Source: Spongiibacteraceae bacterium UBA5047 | GTDB taxonomy: Bacteria; Pseudomonadota; Gammaproteobacteria; Pseudomonadales; Spongiibacteraceae | Reading direction: 5' to 3' | DNA: 48,444 nucleotides | NCBI GenBank assembly: GCA_002415025.1 | Contig: DIBR01000011.1 | Coordinates: 38,519-86,962 of the forward strand | Part shown: piece by piece, positions 26,702-33,836 of the stretch | Layout of the letters: each line of letters begins with the position of its first letter | Numbering within the stretch: the stretch's first letter is position 1 | Program-made: the position numbers and the translations under genes | Notes under the pieces: generated by a model | What the model was told of the DNA's origin: nothing | What the model saw: the letters and a program-made list of their open reading frames with translations, nothing else | Databases searched by the model: none

Positions 26702-27241
26702 TTATGCCGAATCTTCACCCCGGCGCGCCGGCGCAATCATTCTCAATACTTGCTCCCAACATTCTTCCGGCACCGGCATCGGGAAAGCTTGCGCAAAGTA
26801 ACGACCTATTTCGTGCTGGATAACATCGCCGACCGGCCCGGCTGATCCATGCGCCTGTGCCGCATCGATTCGCCGAATAACCAGTTCGAGAATGTCCCTG
26901 AGCATCGGCTGATTGTCGTGGGCATAACTGGCGATATGGTAGAGCTGATCCAATACGGACCCGGCATGCGACTCAATCCCGTCGCCGATAGCAGCATCAG
27001 CCGTGAAAGAAAGCGACAGCACTCCGTGCGGCTGGATCAGCTGCACACACTGCCGCTCACCCACGCATTCCAGGCGTCCGCTAACCGCCACCCCTTCTAT
27101 ATTCCGCCTAACATCCATAGCTGGCCAAGCATCCTGGCTCTGACACCCCGCAGAGTCTGAAGTTGTCACAATGATGGATAACAGGTGCGTGTATAAAACA
27201 TCAGTTTGGTTTTCATACGACTTATAGTTTACTGATTCCAT
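26702..27241 (-). CDS. Hypothetical protein
   Basis: The frame encodes up to 179 residues. The first 41 have no clear ribosome-binding site, so the true start may be the ATG at 27118 (MDVRRNIEGVAVSGRLE), giving 138 residues. The C-terminal part is helical and mildly acidic (MLRDILELVIRRIDAAQ, DVIQHEIGRYFAQAFPMP). I see no signal peptide, membrane segment or known motif. It lies between the sugar cluster and the tRNA-Lys integration site and could be chromosomal or part of an older insertion. Confidence 0.55.
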   Translation of the reverse strand: MESVNYKSYENQTDVLYTHLLSIIVTTSDSAGCQSQDAWPAMDVRRNIEGVAVSGRLECVGERQCVQLIQPHGVLSLSFTADAAIGDGIESHAGSVLDQLYHIASYAHDNQPMLRDILELVIRRIDAAQAHGSAGPVGDVIQHEIGRYFAQAFPMPVPEECWEQVLRMIAPARRGEDSA

Positions 27242-27342
27242 TTAGCGACAGTAGGCCAAATTGGGAGCGTTTATACAAGAGAGTGGGAGATTTTATAACC
27301 AAGGGTACAAAAAGGGACTCTTTATCATTAGCGGACAAACAC

Positions 27343-27396
27343 AAAAGCCCCACTCTTTCGAGCGGGGCTTTTGTGTTTGGTGGGTCGTGCTGGATT
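27343..27396 (-). repeat. Direct repeat copy 1: rho-independent terminator plus last 19 nt of a tRNA-Lys
   Basis: This 54-base block is identical to 27521-27574. Bases 27343-27372 form a near-perfect hairpin with AAAAGCCCC and GGGGCTTTT arms, a strong terminator on either strand. Bases 27378-27396 equal the 3' end of tRNA-Lys on the minus strand (CCA end first on the plus strand). Similarity stops inside the T arm, so this is the remnant of an older attachment-site event, 178 bp from copy 2. Between the copies (27397-27520) I recognise no gene. Confidence 0.75.
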
Positions 27397-27520
27397 GACG
27401 ATACCAACCTAAGGGCTGCTATCGCCCTGCCGGGCGCCTCCGCTTGGCTACGGCGTCTAAAACCCTGCGCGTTTTGTCGAACCGGCGTAAAGAACCAAGT
27501 CCTGCGGAGCTGCCAAACAA

Positions 27521-27550
27521 AAAAGCCCCACTCTTTCGAGCGGGGCTTTT
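27521..27550. terminator. Rho-independent terminator downstream of the tRNA-Lys 3' fragment (direct repeat copy 2)
   Basis: AAAAGCCCC and GGGGCTTTT arms with an inner CTC/GAG stem and TTTC loop form a strong bidirectional terminator. It follows the tRNA-Lys 3' end in the minus-strand direction, where the original tRNA transcript would have ended, and duplicates 27343-27372. Confidence 0.8.
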
Positions 27551-27555
27551 GTGTT

Positions 27556-27600
27556 TGGTGGGTCGTGCTGGATTCGAACCAGCGACCAATTGGTTAAAAG
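27556..27600 (-). other. tRNA-Lys(UUU) 3' fragment, attachment site of the integrated element
   Basis: On the minus strand these 45 bases match tRNA positions 32-76: CTTTTAA anticodon loop with anticodon UUU, the CCAATTGG anticodon-stem/variable region, the GGTTCGAATCC T arm, ACGACCC acceptor strand, A discriminator and CCA. The 5' half of the tRNA (D arm and 5' acceptor strand) is missing; the sequence to the right is unrelated. This is what remains at the distal end of an element inserted into a tRNA gene: the intact tRNA and integrase would be at the other end, beyond the window. Confidence 0.82.
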
Positions 27601-27719
27601 CTACATGCCCGAACGCACGAAAACCAGTAACTACGGGCCTTTCAGCCATATTTTTTCCCCACAACACCCCGAATTGTCGAAAATTAACCCGTTGATTTCA
27701 TTAGTTTTTCCGCCCGGCG

Positions 27720-27749
27720 TGGGGGAAATGGGGGATTTGGTGGGGGAAA
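27720..27749 (+). repeat. Triple TGGGGGA repeat near the attachment site
   Basis: TGGGGGA occurs at 27720, 27729 and 27741, each followed by A or T bases, about 120 bp inside the element from the tRNA fragment. Short repeats of this kind beside an att site resemble arm-type binding sites of tyrosine recombinases. The remaining sequence from 27601 to 27889 shows no gene. Confidence 0.4.
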
Positions 27750-27889
27750 ACTTTTTTATATCAATATTTATCTCCGGAAGTCCCGTCAGCCCCATCTGCT
27801 AGCTCGCTTCGCTCGCCAGGGCGTCGCTCTTTACAACAAACACTGCCCTTCTGCCCTGCCGATATTTGATGACAAAAAAGGAAAGCAAA

Positions 27890-28387
27890 ATGCACGATGA
27901 CAACAACTTCGCATTCAATCCGTATACCAAACACCCTGATGCCGAGCTTGAGTTTCGTGAGCAAAAGCTGACAAGAGAGCATCTGATTCGTATGTTTCCG
28001 GGCCGGGTGTCTGAGGATTTAAGGTTAGAGGTGGGCGATGGGTGGCTGATGGGGCAGCCGGGGCTGGAGGATTTTTTGAGTGAGTTTCTCGGGCGGTTTG
28101 TACGTGTCTGCGTTACCCGGATCGCCGCTCATGACGGGAACGTCTGGTTAGAATTTGATCACATGTATCGTGGCATCAGCGTGCCGGAGCACATGGCAGA
28201 AGAGATCAATCATGTCGGTCTGTTGCTTGAGATGTACCTCAGGTGTGAGATCTGCGGGCATGAGGGTTACACGCTTCAGGGCAACGACAAGAAGATGAGA
28301 GCTCGATGTTCTGATCATGTGGAGGTATCGACGATTTGGGAGAACTTGCCACGCAAGAAGATTTCCAGTGGAGTTGGGCCGGATTGA
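27890..28387 (+). CDS. Small zinc-knuckle-like protein, member 1 of a four-member element family
   Basis: The 165-residue protein is unnamed. It has GDGWLMG, then FVRVCVTRIAAHDGNVWLEF, and CEICGHEG with a later RARCSDH, a plausible zinc site. The order (Gly-Trp start, predicted beta pair with a Gly turn, helix, CxxCG) is shared with the proteins at 28729 and 33837 and resembles a family of phage/island proteins with KFGGLRFY-like cores. The ATG at 27890 is preceded by AAAGGAAAG. The next family member starts 14 bp after its stop. Function unknown. Confidence 0.65.
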   Translation: MHDDNNFAFNPYTKHPDAELEFREQKLTREHLIRMFPGRVSEDLRLEVGDGWLMGQPGLEDFLSEFLGRFVRVCVTRIAAHDGNVWLEFDHMYRGISVPEHMAEEINHVGLLLEMYLRCEICGHEGYTLQGNDKKMRARCSDHVEVSTIWENLPRKKISSGVGPD

Positions 28388-28401
28388 GGGAGGGACTTCA
28401 A

Positions 28402-28680
28402 GTGGATTCAACAGAGCTTGATCGAGCGTTCGGACATATCGTCTACCCCGGGTTTTATCAGTTGTCAGATTATTATCTCGGCCAGGTGGCGGCGATGCTT
28501 CGTGAGTTGTCGGATGTTGGTACTCAGATTCGTATTGAGCGGGTTGTGAGCGAGCCTGCCGGGCTTCGGGTGGCATTCAGGAGTGGTGGGTGCCGGACTC
28601 AGGAAGAGCTTGAGAGAGCGTTTGGGGTGATGCAGAAGCATGGGTTTAATGTTGGCTTGGAGTTGATTGAGCGTGATTGA
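28402..28680 (+). CDS. Small protein, member 2 of the element family (no zinc knuckle)
   Basis: From the GTG at 28402 (GGAGGG about 7 bases upstream) the product is 92 residues. PGFYQLSDYYLGQVAAML, IRIERVVSEPAGLRVAFRSGG and EELERAFGVMQKHG follow the same layout as its neighbours but the CxxCG motif is absent. A longer frame from 28336 overlaps the preceding gene and has no ribosome-binding site. It is probably a divergent, truncated relative. Function unknown. Confidence 0.6.
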   Translation: MDSTELDRAFGHIVYPGFYQLSDYYLGQVAAMLRELSDVGTQIRIERVVSEPAGLRVAFRSGGCRTQEELERAFGVMQKHGFNVGLELIERD

Positions 28681-28728
28681 TCTAAATGAGTGCCCCCTCG
28701 CGGGGAATGGGATCCAGGGGGATGGGCT

Positions 28729-29082
28729 GTGACTGGGTTGATGGGCTGGGAAAGTGTCGTATTTTTGCACGCTGATATTCTGACTTTCCCGGGTGAAGAT
28801 AGTGCCGAGTCTGTACCGATGACACCAGGCACGGGCCCGGGCTGGTATCGACTGATTCACGAGCTCTGCCGGCGCCTGGAAGAAACACCGAAACCATGGC
28901 CGGTGTGTACTGACATCAAAGTCGATCGGTCAGGTCGCTTGTGCTTTTACGTTGACAGCGCTACTGATGATCAGTGGAAAATCATTGAGCTTGCTGAAGA
29001 GCTTTCTGAAGAGATCTGTGACGACTGCGGTGCGATGAAAGACGCTGATGCTCACTGCTGCAGCCCGAAACAATATCCATAA
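28729..29082 (+). CDS. Small zinc-knuckle-like protein, member 3 of the element family
   Basis: The product (117 residues from the GTG at 28729, which has AGGGGG nearby; ATGs at 28741 and 28819 are alternatives) contains PGWYRLIHELCRRLEE, VDRSGRLCFYVDSATDD and ICDDCGAMKDADAHCC. This is the clearest match to the hypothetical proteins whose core reads KFGGLRFYV followed by C-x-x-CG. The Cys pairs suggest zinc binding. It lies 48 bp after member 2 in the same direction. Confidence 0.62.
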   Translation: MTGLMGWESVVFLHADILTFPGEDSAESVPMTPGTGPGWYRLIHELCRRLEETPKPWPVCTDIKVDRSGRLCFYVDSATDDQWKIIELAEELSEEICDDCGAMKDADAHCCSPKQYP

Positions 29083-29240
29083 TGGTAAATAATGGATCTG
29101 TCATGCTGCTAAAAAATAAGGCACCTCTGGAGGCCCCGCCATTGCTGGCTATCAGAAGTGTGACAACGATGATGCCCAAATTGGCAATACTATTGCCCAA
29201 ATGGACACCTGTTTTGGCCGTACTGACAACACTTTTGCCA

Positions 29241-29291
29241 GCGAATCGCACTGCGTGTTTGCGAATTCACTTTGACAGTTTGCGAAGTCAC
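29241..29291 (+). repeat. Iteron-like GCGAA repeats
   Basis: GCGAA occurs at 29241, 29261 and 29282, i.e. at 20- and 21-base steps, and the last two sit in GTTTGCGAATTCAC (29257) and GTTTGCGAAGTCAC (29278). Two helical turns place them on the same face of DNA, as for protein-binding iterons. Two TTGCCCAAAT-like copies lie just upstream (29171-29202). The stretch 29083-29668 has no convincing gene. Confidence 0.5.
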
Positions 29292-29551
29292 CATTAGGTT
29301 TCGCACTGATTTCAGCCTGTATACCTATCAATAACAACAATGCCAACCTTCTATACTTAAATATCCTAGCCCTGTCATACGAAATACCCCTGTTTTTAAG
29401 CTGTTTAATGACAATCCCTGGTTCTACTGTTAGGGGAACTTATTTTTTATTTTTTGCTATATTATCGTTTGCAAGCCAGTTGACTGTGATATTATAAAGT
29501 CAGTAGTAAAGACAGTAGCAAGCAATATTCTTCAGATGTTCGTTTCACTAC

Positions 29552-29594
29552 CATCCTGCAGAATAGCTTGTAGACGAACCCTGCAGGGTTCGTC
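29552..29594 (+). other. Candidate oriT (nic-like site and perfect palindrome) upstream of mobC-relaxase
   Basis: CATCCTGC at 29552-29559 fits the IncP-type nic consensus YATCCTG/Y. Fourteen bases on, 29573-29594 is a perfect 22-bp palindrome (half-site GACGAACCCTG). Both are about 100 bp before the mobC-like gene, where oriT is usually placed in mobilizable elements. The palindrome is followed by a short A-run and could instead be a hairpin terminator or a MobC autoregulation site. Confidence 0.45.
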
Positions 29595-29668
29595 AAAAAT
29601 AACTTCAGCGCCCCGGCGCCGTCGCATCAATACAAATTTATTTTCACTTATAATAATAAAAAGGAAGA

Positions 29669-30082
29669 ATGAAACAGTTTCCCAAACGAAGCAACGCAGC
29701 ACTTTCCACCCGCGGTCGCCGAAGACTAAACCATTGCGAAAAGCGTTCAACAAAGATTACAACAAACTTTAATCCTCGCGAGCTATCAGTCGTGGATAGC
29801 TTGGCTGCATTGTCCGAGCTATCTAGAAGCGAATACATTCGAACCGCGGCAGTTCAGGGAAACGTACTCGGACGAGCGAAGGCCCTGGAGCGCGATGTAG
29901 TACGAGCACTGGGTGAAGCATCCTCAGCCGTCAATACACTTTCTGCTAAAGCATACGGGCGAGGCGGAGCAATCGGCAGAGATGAATGCGCTGAATTGGT
30001 CGGAGCGTTACTACAGTTATGTGAGCAGATGCAGGTAGTCCGCTCCACACTTCACTTTAACGACCGAGCGCAAGGAAAATGA
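29669..30082 (+). CDS. MobC-like relaxosome accessory protein
   Basis: The 137-residue basic protein has a ribbon-helix-helix-like segment (KRSTKITTNFNPRELSVVDSL, then LSRSEYIRTAAV), as in MobC proteins that help a relaxase bind oriT. AAGGA precedes the ATG. Its stop overlaps the relaxase ATG as ATGA, so the two are coupled. The C-terminal half is helical (ECAELVGALLQLCEQMQVV), probably for multimerisation. Confidence 0.78.
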   Translation: MKQFPKRSNAALSTRGRRRLNHCEKRSTKITTNFNPRELSVVDSLAALSELSRSEYIRTAAVQGNVLGRAKALERDVVRALGEASSAVNTLSAKAYGRGGAIGRDECAELVGALLQLCEQMQVVRSTLHFNDRAQGK

Positions 30083-31539
30083 TCGCACAAATATTCCCAA
30101 ACCGCGGCGGCGCAGACGGTGCCGCAACTATCAGTTATGTATTCGGTCAAACCGAACACAAAGACGAGCATCAAGCCAACGAGTGCACGTTTTTGGCATC
30201 AAATCTTCTTGTGATTCCAGACCCGACAGTGGTTTTTCAGGTTGACGAGCAGACGGGGCTGCCGGGTGTTGACTCTATCCCTGCCTCAGAAGCTGATATC
30301 AACCCGATTATCGAGCAGTTTGAAGACCTTGCGAGCAGGAATGATCGTGTTCAGGATCCATATTGGCACGCTATTCTATCGTTCTCTCCGGAGGATGAAG
30401 CGAAACTGGATGACGGCATGATGAAAGAAATCTGCGAGCAATTCATGTCTGATATGGGCTTCGATGATGCGGCGTGGGTAGCAACAGTTCATCGAGACAC
30501 TGACAACACTCACATTCATATCGCAGCCTGTACTGTTCAGAATCTGCCAGGGAATCCTGTGGTGTCTCGCTGGAAAGACTATGATCGCGCAATGAACTCG
30601 GTTCGACAGATTGAAGCTGACTACGGTCTGCGCGAAGTGGTTATGCCAGAATCCGGGAAGAAGCTGAGCGGGCCTTTCAACAAAGCGACAGCGAATGAAA
30701 TACGAGACATTATCGATGTTTGTGTGAAAGAGACGCTGTCTGAAAGGGGAAGCATCATTCCCCAAGGCCGGCACAAGTCCCTGGAAAACCATTCCCGCCA
30801 GGGCGGGGAATCTCACATGCAGAATTTTGTTTCGAAGATGAAAGAATTCGGCGTTGACGTTCAGTTTCAATTTAAGCAGGGAAAGCCGACCGGCATCAGC
30901 TACTCATTCGACGACCGATCATTTTCTGGCGGAAAGCTGCGTGGTGGTGGTCGCTTCACCCTGCCTGGCCTAAACCGGCGCGGCATCACATTAAAAGAGT
31001 CAGATCATGCATTCTGTGAGAAAGTGACTGCAGACAGCAAAGACTTGAGAGCGAGAAAAGATTTCTTAATGCCGAAGCGATATCTCGAAAATGTCCGCCC
31101 CGGGGCGAATGACAGCCAGGCCGGTGGGCAGGGGTTCGATTCTGTCTCTGTGTATAAGCACGCTGAACCGTTCTGTCTCATTCAAATGACCTTTGGTTGT
31201 GACTTCTCGCGCAGTCTTCTCTCATCGTCATGTCAGCCGCACTACGCTATCAGAAAATCGAAAGGCAAGGTCGATGCGTACTGGCGGGTGGGGATCTCTC
31301 GCAGCAACGTCAACAATAGAAGAGACAAGTACGACTTCGTTGACGAACTGCTCAGAAAGATGAAGAAAAAGCAGAGAGAGCTCGATCTCGAAGAGCAGAT
31401 GCAGAAAGCTGAGAAAATGAATCTGATATTTCGCGGCATGCCGCCTGGTCAGCACCCGTCTTTCTGCAACCCCAGGCCTGGATACATAGCGACTGACGAA
31501 GACCCTAGCAATCATTACCTGGGATTCTTCGGGCTCTAA
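30079..31539 (+). CDS. Relaxase/mobilization nuclease (MobA/VirD2-like)
   Basis: The 486-residue protein carries the relaxase metal motif HRDTDNTHIHIAAC (His138, His145, His147) after WHAILSFSPEDE, and an N-terminal Tyr20 in AATISYVFGQT that may be the DNA-attacking residue. It would nick oriT and pilot one strand during transfer that uses another element's conjugation machinery. No coupling protein or type IV secretion gene is visible, so the element looks mobilizable rather than self-transmissible in this part. The C-terminal half has no recognised domain, and the length is short for relaxases with fused helicase or primase. Confidence 0.87.
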   Translation: MIAQIFPNRGGADGAATISYVFGQTEHKDEHQANECTFLASNLLVIPDPTVVFQVDEQTGLPGVDSIPASEADINPIIEQFEDLASRNDRVQDPYWHAILSFSPEDEAKLDDGMMKEICEQFMSDMGFDDAAWVATVHRDTDNTHIHIAACTVQNLPGNPVVSRWKDYDRAMNSVRQIEADYGLREVVMPESGKKLSGPFNKATANEIRDIIDVCVKETLSERGSIIPQGRHKSLENHSRQGGESHMQNFVSKMKEFGVDVQFQFKQGKPTGISYSFDDRSFSGGKLRGGGRFTLPGLNRRGITLKESDHAFCEKVTADSKDLRARKDFLMPKRYLENVRPGANDSQAGGQGFDSVSVYKHAEPFCLIQMTFGCDFSRSLLSSSCQPHYAIRKSKGKVDAYWRVGISRSNVNNRRDKYDFVDELLRKMKKKQRELDLEEQMQKAEKMNLIFRGMPPGQHPSFCNPRPGYIATDEDPSNHYLGFFGL

Positions 31540-31610
31540 ATCAAGTGGCCCAATCCACTGCCCCGACATCTTCTATACTCGCAGGTATAAAAAGAAAATT
31601 GAAAACTTAT

Positions 31611-31646
31611 TTTGAAATCACTTATTTTACGGTATATTATATAATC
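31611..31646 (+). promoter_or_regulatory. Promoter of the acidic-protein gene, with shared CGnTATATTATA box
   Basis: TTGAAA (about 31611) followed by an AT-rich stretch containing CGGTATATTATATAAT (31630-31645) fits a sigma70 promoter. The same CG-(N)-TATATTATA block appears before the genes at 33837 and 34717. It lies about 36 bp before the ATG at 31682. Confidence 0.5.
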
Positions 31647-31681
31647 TGCAATACTAGCTGAAGAAATCAAAAATAGAGGAC

Positions 31682-32140
31682 ATGGACATGACTAACGAAG
31701 TAAAAGTATTGAGCGCGAACTGGTCAAGGGACAACGAAGCACCTTACATACTGTTTGAGGTTTCAGGAGCCATTGAAGTGAACGGCGAAGTAAAAACGTT
31801 CAGCACACCGGCCGGCGGCGAACGAAACAGAATCATGTATGCTGGTGAGTGCGAGCTAATGATTGACGACGAAGTCAAAGATTGGGAAGACAGCGATTAC
31901 GACGACATTGTTTCAGCAATTGAAGAAGCTGCGGGGTCTTTGCCTCAAGATCTTGAGAAAGAAGCTGAAGAAGAGATTCTCGATTTAGCAGCAGACGCTC
32001 TGTGTATCGATAGAGAGAGCTTACTCTACTGTCAGACAGCTACTGCGCACGAAATTCGCGAATATCTCGAAGATCAAGACTGCACAAGAACACTTAGCAG
32101 CCACCAATGCTTCTACAGCGCCCACCGGGCCCTAGGCTAA
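31682..32140 (+). CDS. Small, strongly acidic hypothetical protein
   Basis: The 152-residue product has about 36 Asp/Glu against about 11 Lys/Arg, giving a net charge near -25. Acidic clusters include MIDDEVKDWEDSDYDD and EKEAEEEILDLAAD. No signal peptide or membrane segment is seen. AGAGGA precedes the ATG. Strong acidity and location on a mobilizable element are compatible with a DNA-mimic antirestriction role, but no family motif supports that; it is only a possibility. Confidence 0.6.
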   Translation: MDMTNEVKVLSANWSRDNEAPYILFEVSGAIEVNGEVKTFSTPAGGERNRIMYAGECELMIDDEVKDWEDSDYDDIVSAIEEAAGSLPQDLEKEAEEEILDLAADALCIDRESLLYCQTATAHEIREYLEDQDCTRTLSSHQCFYSAHRALG

Positions 32141-32241
32141 CCTTACGACCGATAGCCCGTGTCGCCATGGGGCAGCACTCAACTCTCAAAAGATACTAGA
32201 TAGCAATGAAGCCCGCGACACACGCGAGCAGAACTTACAGG

Positions 32242-32421
32242 CTAGCGTGCATTGCCGCGGTACTTCTTCTCAAGTAACGTCTTCAGGCAGCAGGCGAGCA
32301 AGAACACGACAATCACGCCTGCCTCTGTCCAGCCTGCAGCCAGAGCGGGATCAACGAAGAAGATACCGACGATCCAGCCCTGAATCGCACCGACAAACGC
32401 ATCTACCGAACGCAGTAACAT
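32242..32421 (-). CDS. Small membrane protein downstream of the Lon-like ATPase
   Basis: From the ATG at 32421, which follows AGGGGGATGG, the product is 59 residues with a first hydrophobic stretch (VDAFVGAIQGWIVGIFFV), a second (AGVIVVFLLACCLKTLL) and a basic tail. It begins 44 bp after the stop of the AAA ATPase gene on the same strand, so the two form a pair. A holin-like or anchor role is possible; nothing proves it. Confidence 0.5.
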   Translation of the reverse strand: MLLRSVDAFVGAIQGWIVGIFFVDPALAAGWTEAGVIVVFLLACCLKTLLEKKYRGNAR

Positions 32422-32465
32422 ACCATCCCCCTGGCCACCCTTTGCCCCGCCGGGGCGGACTCTCA

Positions 32466-33620
32466 CTAATCTGGAAATACGACTGGTGGATTACTCACCT
32501 CACCTGGCGCGCCGCCCATTCCCGGCAGCCCCATCTGCCCCGCTGCTCTCTTCTTTGGTCGTTGCTCTCTAGGATCAATAAAACCCATGAAACCCAGCCC
32601 CTGGCCGAAGAATTTGTTAGCAAAAATCCCGCGGATGTCGCTAGCACGGATCAGGATGGGAGAAGCTGACGGGTCTTGTGCCAGCCGGGCCAGCAGGGCA
32701 TGCCGGGCTTTGATTCTGATGTCACGTGGCGAGACGTTGTCGGGGATCTCTTTCATGACGTGCTTCGAAAGCTTCACCCAGCGATCATCGACGCCGAGAT
32801 CGCACAGAGCGGCTTCGAAGAGGTCTTCCATCATGCCCAGGCGCTGCGTAGCGTTAGGCTGCTTTACTTCGATGACTTCGATGCGTGACAGAATCGGCTC
32901 AGGGATGAGGTCGATGCTGTTTGCCGTAGCGATGTAGCTGACTCGTGATGCATTGAGCTGTACGTCGAGTGAGAGATCAGTGAAGCGCTCTGATGTGTCA
33001 CGCTCAAGTAGCTGCAACATTGATTGTTCGAGCCCCTGGCGACCTTCTGCATGATTCCTCCACGACGCCTTTTCCATCTCGTCAAGAACGAAGAAGGGGT
33101 TGGCGATCGGGGTTTTAGAGAGTCTGTCGGCGATCCGGCCCGGTGTGTGGTTCACGTAGCCACGCTGGGTACCGGTCAGGTAAAAACCTTCCTGAGCCGT
33201 GCCCATGGCGATATCGTATTTCTTGAGGCCCAGAGCATGCGGAATCTGCTCAGCAATGTATGACTTGCCGCAGCCAGGCGGGCCGACAAGCACGATCGGA
33301 ATGGTAGTGAACTCGCAGAGATCGAGTGAGTCAGCTACTTTGACGTGAGTTCTGATCTTGTCGATGAGCTCTGACATGTTCTGGGAGCGCTCTTGCAATC
33401 GATCAAGTGCGCCGAGGGCGTTGATGTTCGGGATCAGGATTTTCTTGGGACTGCATAGACCTTCGAGCGTCTTGAATCGCTCACTTTTCTCATCTTCTTT
33501 CTTCAGACGATCGTTTGCTTCACGCATGTCGCGTACTACATGAGCATTGATCGGGCAGTTCTCTTGATCACGAGCGACGCGAGCCAGAGCTCTTGCTTTA
33601 AATAAATTTGAGGTATTCAT
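32466..33620 (-). CDS. Lon-like AAA+ ATPase without protease domain
   Basis: The 384-residue protein has Walker A GPPGCGKSY (residues 113-121), the Lon-like sequence GYVNHTPGRIADRLSKT with NPFFVLDEMEKAS (Walker B at 176-183), sensor ATANSIDLIPEPILSRIEV and a C-terminal AAA lid. There is no Ser-Lys protease domain after it; the tail is Gly/Pro-rich. I use the ATG at 33620 (MNTSNLFKARA), since the 52-residue extension to 33776 is low-complexity and has no ribosome-binding site. A remodelling or defence role on the element is likely, partnered with the small membrane protein downstream. Unnamed family. Confidence 0.8.
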   Translation of the reverse strand: MNTSNLFKARALARVARDQENCPINAHVVRDMREANDRLKKEDEKSERFKTLEGLCSPKKILIPNINALGALDRLQERSQNMSELIDKIRTHVKVADSLDLCEFTTIPIVLVGPPGCGKSYIAEQIPHALGLKKYDIAMGTAQEGFYLTGTQRGYVNHTPGRIADRLSKTPIANPFFVLDEMEKASWRNHAEGRQGLEQSMLQLLERDTSERFTDLSLDVQLNASRVSYIATANSIDLIPEPILSRIEVIEVKQPNATQRLGMMEDLFEAALCDLGVDDRWVKLSKHVMKEIPDNVSPRDIRIKARHALLARLAQDPSASPILIRASDIRGIFANKFFGQGLGFMGFIDPREQRPKKRAAGQMGLPGMGGAPGEVSNPPVVFPD

Positions 33621-33775
33621 AAGTCTACGCCAAGTCACTATTGAAGGTGTGTTGGTGTGTACATGCAGACTTATATTGATGTGTGGATAGCGGCCCGTTG
33701 GGCGAAATGTGTCCGGGCGGGCTGGGTGTGGTTTTGTGTATTCGCCTTGCACGTTAGCATGAAAGCTGCTCGCCA

Positions 33776-33804
33776 TTGACAGTTATTAAACGATATATTA
33801 TAAT
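33776..33804 (+). promoter_or_regulatory. Perfect-consensus sigma70 promoter
   Basis: TTGACA (33776-33781), a 17-bp spacer and TATAAT (33799-33804) match the sigma70 consensus at every position. The start codon of the next gene is at 33837. The -10 region overlaps the CGATATATTATA block shared with two other element promoters. The divergent ATPase gene starts at 33620, so this short gap serves both directions. Confidence 0.85.
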
Positions 33805-33836
33805 AAATCTCATCGATTTGTCAATGATGTTGTTCG

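Noticed and set aside
27556..27600. Functional tRNA-Lys gene
   Set aside because: The D arm and 5' acceptor strand are missing, so it cannot fold into a tRNA.
27419..27667. Minus-strand ORF of 82 residues through the tRNA fragment
   Set aside because: Its translation (VAGSNPARPT) is just the tRNA-Lys 3' end and terminator read as protein.
27551..27802. Plus-strand ORF of 83 residues at the att site
   Set aside because: It crosses the tRNA fragment and the TGGGGGA repeats and has no ribosome-binding site or family features.
29082..29346. Short ORFs on both strands in the iteron region
   Set aside because: Their repeated peptides come from the DNA repeats; neither has a ribosome-binding site.
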